64,000 nucleotides of DNA, from the NCBI GenBank assembly GCA_964017235.1, contig OZ024930.1, forward strand, positions 153,574,221 through 153,638,220, written 5' to 3'. Shown piece after piece: positions 58,401 to 64,000 of this stretch. The notes beneath the pieces were generated by a model. The model saw nothing but the letters and a program-made list of their open reading frames with translations, searched no databases and was not told where the DNA came from. How positions within the stretch are numbered: the first letter of the stretch is position 1; every line of letters begins with the position of its first letter. This DNA comes from Sabellastarte sp. h YS-2021. Lineage: Eukaryota > Annelida > Polychaeta > Sabellida > Sabellidae. A program made the position numbers and the translations under genes.

Positions 58401-61400
58401 GAGCCATTAGAAGCGAGGTACCCCCACCCAAAGTGAAAATTTCAACACTTTATCACAATTTTCTCATTGACTATTGAAAGGATTTCTCTCTTATTTTTGC
58501 ACATATGTACTAGGCCTCAGGTAGATTCCTTTGTGTCAGTATAAGACCTGGATCTTTCTTTATTATTTTTTTATGAATTTTTAAAATAATTTTTAATGCA
58601 TTAAAATTCATAAAATCATGCACTAAATCACTTATAACTTGAAAAGTATTGCATTTAGAGCATTTTGCTAAAATATGTTATTCATCTACTTTTTTCATAG
58701 CTACAACATGGTGAGTAACTTAGGCATCTATCCCCATAGCTAAATGAGTAATAGCTATTTTGTGATTTTTCCATAACTTCCATAAGGAGTAAAATCACTT
58801 ATAACTTGAAAACTATTGCATATACAGAATTTTGTATAAATATGTTATTCAGCTAATTTTGGGTCAGCTATAACGTAGTAAAGTTTCAGACCTGTAGCTC
58901 ATGGCATAGCTGAGTAATAGACACTTTTAGGTTATCACTGTTGAGTAAATCAGGTATAACTTGAAAACTATTGCTTTTAGAGTATTTTGTTTCATATGTT
59001 ATTCACATATTTTGGGTTCAGCTATAACATAGTGAAATTCCAGACCTGTAGCTCTTTGCATAGCTGAGTAATGGCTACTTTGAGGTTCTCACTGTTGAGT
59101 AAATTACTTATAACTTGAAAACTATTGCATTTAGAGAATTTTGTGTAAATAGGTTATTCAGCTACTTTTGGGTCAGTTATAACATTGTAAAATTGCAGGC
59201 CTGTAGGTCATTGCATAGCTGAGTAATAACTACTTTGAGGTTATCACTGTTGAGTAAATCAATTATAACTTGAAAACTATTGCGTTAAAAGTATTTTGTT
59301 TCAATATGTTATTCACCTATTTTTGGTTAGCTATAACATAGTAAAATTGTAGACATATAGCTCCTGGCATAGCTGAGCAATAGCTACTTTGGGGTTGTCA
59401 CTAGTGAGTAAATCAGTTGTAACTTGAAAACTATTGCATTTAGAGAATTTTGTATTAATATGTTATTCAACTACTTTTGGGTTGGCTATAACATAGTGAA
59501 ATTTCAGTCCTGTAACATCATTGCATAGCTGAGCAATAGCTACTTTCAGGTTCTCACTGTTGAGTAAATCAATTGTAACATGAAAGCTATTACATTTAGA
59601 GTATTTTGTTTAAATATGTTATTTATCTACTTTTTGGTTAGCTATAACATAGTAAAATTGCAAACCTGTAACATCATTGCATAGCTGAGCAATAGCTACT
59701 TTGAGGTTCTCACTGTTGAGTAAATCAGTTGTAACTTGAAAACGATTGTATTTAGAGAATTTTGTATTAATATGTTATTCAACTACTTTTGGGTTAACTA
59801 TAACATAGTGAAATTGCCGACCTGTAACATCATTGCATAGCTGAGCAATAGCTACTTTCAGGTTCTCACTGTTGAGTAAATCAATTGTAATGTGAAAGCT
59901 ATTACATTTAGAGTAAAAACTATTTGTTTAAATATGTTATTTATCTACTTTTTGGTTAGCTATAACATAGTAAAATTGCAAACCTGTAACATCATTGCAT
60001 AGCTGAGCAATAGCTACTTTGAGGTTCTCACTGTTAAGTAAATCAGTTGTAACTTGAAAACGATTGTATTTAGAGAATTTTGTATTAATATGTTATTCAA
60101 CTACTTTTGGGTTAACTATAACATAGTGAAATTGCCGACCTGTAACATCATTTCATAGCTGAGCAATAGCTACTTTCAGGTTCTCACTGTTGAGTAAATC
60201 AATTGTAATGTGAAAGCTGTTACATTTAGAGTAAAAACTATTTTGTTTAAATATTTTATTCAACTACTTTTAGGTAAACTATAACATAGTAAAATTGCAG
60301 ACTTGTAGTTCAATACATAGCTGAGCAATAGCTTTTTTGAGGTTCTCACTATTGAGTAAATTGCTTATAATTTGAAAACTATTGCATTTAGAGTAATTTC
60401 TTTAAATATGTTATTCACCTACTTTTCAGTCCTCTATAATACAGTGAAATTGCAGACCTGTAACATTATTGCATAGCTGAGCAATAGCTACTTTTAGGTT
60501 CTCACTGTTGAGTTAATCAGTTGTAACTTGAGAACTATTGCATTTAGAGTATTTTCTTTAAATATGTTATTCAACTATTTTTGGGTCAGCTAACATTGTA
60601 AAATTGCGGGCCTGTAGGTCATTGCATAGCTGAGTAATAGCTACTTTGAGGTTATCACTGTTGAGTAAATCAATTATAACTTGAAAACTATTGCATTTAG
60701 AGTATTTTGTTGAACTATGTTATTTACCTACTTTTGGGTCTGCAATAACGCAGTGAAATCGCAGACAGTAATAACTTAGTAAAATTGCAGACCTGGAGCG
60801 CCTTGCATAGATAAACAGTAGCTATTTTCAAGTTCTCACTGTTAAGTAAATCGGTTGTAACTTGCAAACTATTGCATTTACAGTAATTTCTTTAAATATG
60901 TTATTCACCTACTTTCCAGCTAAAACATACTTTCGGGTTATCACTGTTGAGTAAATCAGCTGTAACATTAAAACTTTTGCATTTAGAGTATTTTGTTTAA
61001 ATATGTTATTCACCTACTTAGGGGTCAGCACGGGTCAGCTATACCATGAAATGGTAGACCTGTAACTCGTGGCATAGTTGAGCAATAGCTACTTTCACTA
61101 AGCGCAAAAGCCAGGAATTATATTATATTTGGGCATTCCCCACACTCCACCCAACAGGCATCAGCATGTTTGTATGAAGAATATGCCCTCTCATGGCACC
61201 CCTTACCCAGGTGCCCCCTTACCCCCTTTTAATATTAAAACTATTGCATTTAGAGTATTTTGTTTAAATATGTTATTCACCTACTTAGGGGTCAGCTATA
61301 CCATAGTGAAATTGTAGACCTGTAGCTCGTGGGATAGTTGAGCAATAGCTACTTTCAGGTTCTCACTGTTGAGTAAATCAGTTGTAACTTGAAAACTCTC

Positions 61401-63960
61401 TCCTTTACAGTATTTTGTTTGAATATGTTTTCTACCTGCTTTTTACTCCTTAATAGTTAACTTGGTACTTTACTTCTGAGTACAATTTGCAGAGCACAAC
61501 TTTTGTCCTTTCCTTCTTTCACTTCTAATCTGTAATTCAAAACACACAGTCAGCTGATACAGAGCCCATTCATGGGCACTGATTGCTTGTTTAATTGTAT
61601 CATGTCATTGTTCAAGACGTTATTTATTGATAATGTTTTCATTGTGTGTATTTTATTTCACTGTAATGTGTACAAAACCATAAATATAACCATACACAGT
61701 TTATAACCTCGGTATAACATATGTGATTTTAACAGAATTCGAGTGCGAGTGAATGAACCATACAATAAAATAGTGAGTCGCACATCACAACTGCATAGGT
61801 TACAGGAGGCGTGTGATCTGTTGCGACGTATTATAAGAATAACTTATCTGAGTAAGAGATTACAAGGCCAGTTACAGGGAGGAACAAGGGAGATCACTAA
61901 AGCTGCACAAAGTCTTAATGAACTGGGTAAGTCTGCTCAATCTTTCTTACATGACTATAGATCATAAGGATTTAAAGCTCAGTACACAACTTTTGTAAGA
62001 AGGACAGCATCTAATAAAGCTGTTGGTACCCACCAGTGCATACCCATCAGATTTCCAACAAAAATGTGACTTTGTTGGAGACAATTCTAACAGTATAGTA
62101 GCAAAGTACATGTATGTTTGTCATTAAGTGTCCCTTGTAGGACGTTTGTTTGTATTTAGGGGAGAGGGGAGAGAGAGTGGCTCCGCCAGCTCCCACATTT
62201 TCTATTGTTTATAGCTCAGCAACCACTGGGCAGATTCTCTTCACATGTATGCAGTAGACCTGGGAAAAATTTCTGAATATGGTGTCATGACATTTCAACC
62301 AATCAGAGAAGTCACATGACCAAAAACATGTTTTTGAAAGGGGTGTGCTTGTCCGGATGATAACTTAAAAAGTGCTTCACCTATTCACATGAAATTTGGC
62401 AAGTGAGTTTGTTATATGGATGTCTGGAAATCACTAACTTTTGGAAGTGATCCAATACAAAATGGCCGACTTATTAACGATTAACTAAACGGCACGATTT
62501 TTCTTAATGCTGAAAATGAAAAATCTTTAATATCTCGGAAACGGTGTGAGATAGAGCGATTTTGATGAAATTTTGACCCGCAGGGTGTCTGCAGACTCCA
62601 CTGGCGACTTTTCCCAAAAATCGTTTTCCTGCCATTTTTGGCGGCCATCTTGGATTTTTGCGTAAAACGCAAAAGCCAATTTTCTCGGAAACGGTGCGAG
62701 ATAGAGCAATTGCAACGAAATTTTTTACCTACAGTGTATAATTGGAGTCTACTGGGGATTTCCCAAAAATCACTTTCCTGCCATTTTGGTGGCCATCTTG
62801 AATTTCTGCGTAAAACACAAAAACATATCTCGGAAATGGTGCGATATAGAGCGATTTCGACAATTTTTGATCCGCAGGGTATAAGCAGAATCTACTGGCA
62901 AATTTTCCAAAAATCGCTTTGTCGCCATTTTTGGCGGCCGTCTTGAATTTCTGCGTTAAATGCAAAAATGCATTTATCTCGCAAACGGTGCGAGATAGAG
63001 CAATTTCGACAAAATTTTTGACCCACTGGGTATCTACAGACTTTACTGGCGACTTTCCACCAAAAATCATTTTCCTGCCATTTTGGATGGCCATCTTGAA
63101 TTTCTGCACAAAAAAAATACACCTTCATCTACAAAACCTTGCATTTTGGCACAAATGGAAAAACATATTAAACACAGGAAGATGTTCATTTCTACAAAAT
63201 CATTAATACTCATTGGGACGCTTTGTTTTTGCCATGCAAAAACAATTTCTTTTTCTCTTGCGAAGCAATACTCTAGTTATATTTAGTTTATATTAAATTT
63301 CATAATGGATTAGTGTTTATTTCTTTTCAGATTATCTCTCTGAAGGTGTTGACCTCACAGGTAAGTAATTAAACTTAAGTGTTTTTCAGGATTTTACTTA
63401 GAACATGTTCATTTATTTCTACAACATGTAAGAACATTCATAAGTCAATCCATATTTGAAGCTACAGTAATATGTTTTGAACATGCATAGTACACAAATA
63501 ATGCAAAAGAATTTTATAATTGTACATCTTCTGTTATTTCCAAGTAAATTTAATTGAATTAAAGCTACAAGTAATAGATTGTAAAGTCAGTCAAATATTT
63601 ACTTTAGCGGTATATTTAAGCAATTCAAATGAAGGGTTCAAATATTACTTAGCATAGTGGAAACTTACTGTCCATTCACTTACATGTCTAAAACCTTTTA
63701 AGATTTGCAGTGTCCATCTTTCATGGACTTTCATTACTTACATTTAACAAAGTAACAGATTAACAATGTACATGTGCAGTGTTTTAAAACAGTATAGTGT
63801 AGTAAGTTTTGGTGGATATAGTGTAGATACTGGGCCTGGCCTATGTGTGATATGTACAGGTATAGATGTACTGGAATCTGACAGACGTTTGATCAAGCAA
63901 GCAAGGAAAGAAGTAGAATCTCAAGCACAGAAAATGCTAGAACAAGGGATGGAGACACAG
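46399..63960 (+). CDS. COG5: COG complex subunit 5, N-terminal 204 codons
   Basis: Six exons (46399-46435, 57444-57583, 57805-57917, 61736-61926, 63331-63360, 63860-63960) join with phases 1, 0, 2, 1, 1, 0 and total 612 bp. COG5 is a subunit of the eight-protein tethering complex that steers retrograde vesicles within the Golgi. In the product, [91 protein letters not shown] and [18 protein letters not shown] match human COG5 nearly throughout. This is the helical N-terminal part that binds other COG subunits; the full protein has about 840 residues, and the remainder lies beyond the right edge. Exon 1 was assigned by its ATG, its phase and the resulting LEQND-DFQQFF junction. Introns 1, 3 and 4 contain large repeats. 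Confidence 0.95.
46572..46677. repeat. Perfect 27-bp-arm foldback in COG5 intron 1
   Basis: Arms at 46572-46598 and 46651-46677 are exact complements (GCGGCCAACTTATGCAGGGA and onwards). The first 13 bases of the left arm are duplicated just outside. It begins about 136 bp after the exon 1 donor. The perfect match suggests recent origin. Confidence 0.9.
46678..47296. other. COG5 intron 1, no feature
   Basis: AT-rich intron sequence without recognised repeats. Confidence 0.4.
47306..47795. mobile_element. MITE with 9-bp target duplication
   Basis: Inverted ends of about 100 bp start TAGACCGAGGGTCTGTCCCG at the left and end CGGGACAGAAACTCGGTCTA at the right. ATTATTTAT flanks both sides (47297-47305, 47796-47804). 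A 9-bp duplication with long inverted ends suits Mutator-like elements. Only AT-rich non-coding DNA lies inside. Confidence 0.9.
48396..48654. mobile_element. MITE nested in the Harbinger element
   Basis: GAGTGGAATCGCCCCAATTT at the left mirrors AAATTGAGGCGATTCCACTC (with one change) at the right; the arms are about 60 bp and include GTCGATTATTCGTCC. ACTGTGTAG is duplicated at 48387-48395 and 48655-48663. It is non-coding. Confidence 0.88.
48905..50332 (+). pseudogene. Harbinger MADF-like DNA-binding protein, broken
   Basis: The first frame (48905-49378) starts [13 protein letters not shown], continues with an Arg/Glu-rich charged region and then [20 protein letters not shown] followed by [17 protein letters not shown]. 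The latter matches the MADF/Myb-SANT-like domain of Harbinger accessory proteins, which bind the element ends and carry the transposase to the nucleus. Homology moves to other frames after 49370 ([14 protein letters not shown]; then [20 protein letters not shown] at 49740-49800) and ends in a Gln-rich tail. At least two frameshifts and several stops are present. Confidence 0.7.
50930..51900 (-). pseudogene. PIF/Harbinger transposase (DDE_Tnp_4), broken
   Basis: The frame 51601-51317 reads [40 protein letters not shown] and [20 protein letters not shown]. It continues in other frames with [20 protein letters not shown] and RVVENAFG. Thus all three acidic catalytic positions (D in AIDGKH, D in GDDAF, E in VVENAF) can be seen, but not in one frame. 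The N-terminal part appears in 51900-51600 ([20 protein letters not shown]). HARBI1 is the domesticated relative. Confidence 0.85.
52183..52582 (+). repeat. Tandem duplication of 200 bp in Harbinger
   Basis: CTATGGCTTGTCTGTTAGGG through CCATGACTTTTGAAACCG occurs at 52183-52380 and 52384-52582 with few differences. It stands just inside the right end. Confidence 0.9.
52638..53655. other. COG5 intron 1, no feature
   Basis: AT-rich intron DNA with no recognised repeat or exon. Confidence 0.4.
53656..54475. mobile_element. Possible inverted-repeat element
   Basis: TTAACGGGCGGGTACCCGGG at 53663 is mirrored by CCGGATATCCGGATACCCGT at 54446 (the complement reads ACGGGTATCCGG...), with further GGGTACTCGG-type blocks on both sides. 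The arms are diverged and no target duplication is clear. A hAT-like MITE is the best guess. Confidence 0.5.
54476..55144. other. COG5 intron 1, no feature
   Basis: AT-rich intron sequence; nothing recognised. Confidence 0.4.
55145..55560 (-). repeat. Fragment of hairpin-ended element family
   Basis: It opens with the hairpin TATCCC...GGGGATA (55145-55170), followed by CGCCACAGAGATTTCC, GGACGCGATAGC and a GACCTTGACC-containing body. Read on the minus strand this is the same kind of end as at 12782 and 31554. The tandem core is absent. Confidence 0.65.
55590..57065 (+). pseudogene. DIRS-type retroelement C, internal fragment
   Basis: Plus-strand pieces read [17 protein letters not shown] (56510-56560), [20 protein letters not shown] (56725-56785), [20 protein letters not shown] with MVVAYL (56820-56895) and SGPLCALL-like sequence after it. 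These are the reverse transcriptase C terminus and RNase H of DIRS elements. The region 55590-56500 is less readable. Neither end repeat nor recombinase is present. Confidence 0.75.
57444..57583 (+). CDS. COG5: COG5 exon 2
   Basis: Acceptor TTAATTTCAG, donor GTATGT, 140 bp. It encodes [20 protein letters not shown] followed by [18 protein letters not shown] and DKELHSQ, aligned without gaps to vertebrate COG5. Confidence 0.96.
57805..57917 (+). CDS. COG5: COG5 exon 3
   Basis: Acceptor TTCTTTTAG, donor GTAATT, 113 bp in phase 0. It encodes [20 protein letters not shown] and [17 protein letters not shown]. The first residues continue the exon 2 helix. Confidence 0.96.
58190..61600 (-). repeat. 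3.4-kb satellite-cored element in COG5 intron 3
   Basis: Read on the minus strand it starts CAAGCAATCAGTGCCCATGA (61592) and GGACAAAAGTTGTGCTCTGC. It then holds about 18 tandem monomers of about 155 bp (61430-58600), a unique part with GATCCAGGTCTTATACTGAC and GATAAAGTATCTTTTAAAAG, and ends in the hairpin TGTCAGCTGACTGACAAGTC...GCTGACA (58222-58249). The same ends occur at 23.3-25.6 kb with almost no array. The array is interrupted near 61090-61230 by a non-homologous C-rich piece. It is non-coding and fills most of the intron. Confidence 0.85.
58600..61430 (-). repeat. 154-bp tandem array, about 18 monomers
   Basis: Monomers are marked by AACTTGAAAACTATTGCATT and GTTCTCACTGTTGAGTAAAT every 150-160 bp. 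Pairs of neighbouring copies (59520-59870 and 59830-60180) are nearly identical over about 310 bp, showing recent dimer amplification. Confidence 0.9.
61736..61926 (+). CDS. COG5: COG5 exon 4
   Basis: Acceptor TTTTAACAG, donor GTAAGT, 191 bp. It starts by finishing an Arg codon and encodes the most conserved block, from [18 protein letters not shown] to [16 protein letters not shown]. Confidence 0.97.
62126..63115 (-). repeat. 147-bp tandem-core element in COG5 intron 4
   Basis: Reversed copy of 22060-22918. The conserved 3' part lies at 62126-62510, and four or five monomers, marked by TCTCGGAAACGGTGYGAGAT at about 62533, 62684, 62827 and 62976, follow. Each also has CCATTTTGGYGGCCATCTTG. 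The small reading frames across it come from the repeat. Confidence 0.85.
63331..63360 (+). CDS. COG5: COG5 exon 5 (30-bp microexon)
   Basis: Acceptor TTCTTTTCAG and donor GTAAGT enclose only 30 bp. They encode [11 protein letters not shown] across the two junctions, matching human DYLSQGIDLSG. It is short enough to be missed by gene finders. Confidence 0.95.
63361..63859. other. COG5 intron 5, no feature
   Basis: AT-rich intron of 499 bp without recognised elements. Confidence 0.6.
63860..63960 (+). CDS. COG5: COG5 exon 6
   Basis: Acceptor TATGTACAG, donor GTAAAA, 101 bp in phase 1. It encodes [20 protein letters not shown] and [13 protein letters not shown]. It is followed by intron sequence to the window edge. 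Confidence 0.95.
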
Positions 63961-64000
63961 GTAAAAAGCGTAAAAATCTTCTTTTTTTCCAAAGCTTTCA

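Noticed and set aside
62481-63206. Overlapping frames on both strands near 62.5-63.2 kb
   Set aside because: They arise from the 147-bp tandem repeat; frames are not kept between the two copies of the element.

Overview
The window is nuclear DNA of an animal, very probably a marine invertebrate. A lophotrochozoan, perhaps a bivalve mollusc, is my best guess. Introns have GT-AG borders. Two conserved animal genes can be assembled exon by exon with matching phases, and the rest is a dense, nested pile of decayed transposable elements: DIRS-type tyrosine-recombinase retrotransposons, CR1/L2-like LINEs, tRNA-derived SINEs, a PIF/Harbinger transposon, a Polinton/Maverick remnant, many MITEs, and several families of short elements with tandem-repeat cores. 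The species guess rests on this repeat style (bivalves have similar 'pearl'/Helitron-like elements) and not on a diagnostic gene.

Host genes. TMEM168 lies on the minus strand in four coding exons (26008-27443, 21758-21914, 20806-20923, 19514-20067). These join in frame into a protein of about 754 residues: a multi-pass membrane part followed by a C-terminal domain that looks like a caspase fold without its catalytic residues. COG5 (conserved oligomeric Golgi complex subunit 5) starts on the plus strand at 46399 and runs off the right edge. Its six exons (46399-46435, 57444-57583, 57805-57917, 61736-61926, 63331-63360, 63860-63960) give 204 codons with agreeing phases. The two genes are divergent, about 19 kb apart, and both lie on chromosome 7q22-q31 in humans.

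Layout. 0-13 kb: palindrome cluster, SINEs, a DIRS retroelement (about 2.34-7.93 kb, minus) broken by insertions, and a 352-bp tandem array ending in a hairpin at 12.78 kb. 13.3-18.8 kb: a near full-length but dead DIRS element with inverted terminal repeats. 19.2-27.4 kb: TMEM168, with its largest intron filled by a foldback element that contains a satellite-cored element that contains another satellite-cored element. 28.7-33.0 kb: a mosaic of 132-, 154- and 143-bp arrays. 34.4-35.8 kb: one hAT-like MITE and three MITEs in one nest. 38.5-42.3 kb: two CR1/L2-like LINEs, the first inserted into a SINE. 42.4-44.9 kb: Polinton remnant (capsid-like, chromodomain and integrase pieces) with a SINE in it. 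45.1-64 kb: COG5, whose first intron (11 kb) holds foldbacks, MITEs with 9-bp target duplications, a 4.66-kb Harbinger element and a DIRS fragment; its third and fourth introns each hold a satellite-cored element in antisense orientation.

The most unusual pattern is the set of at least five non-autonomous element families built the same way: conserved ends, often with a terminal hairpin, around a family-specific tandem core. Most monomers are 132-158 bp, close to the nucleosome core length. One family (143 bp) carries direct repeats of the nuclear-receptor half-site AGGTCA in most monomers. Coordinates of repeat borders are approximate unless a target duplication is quoted.
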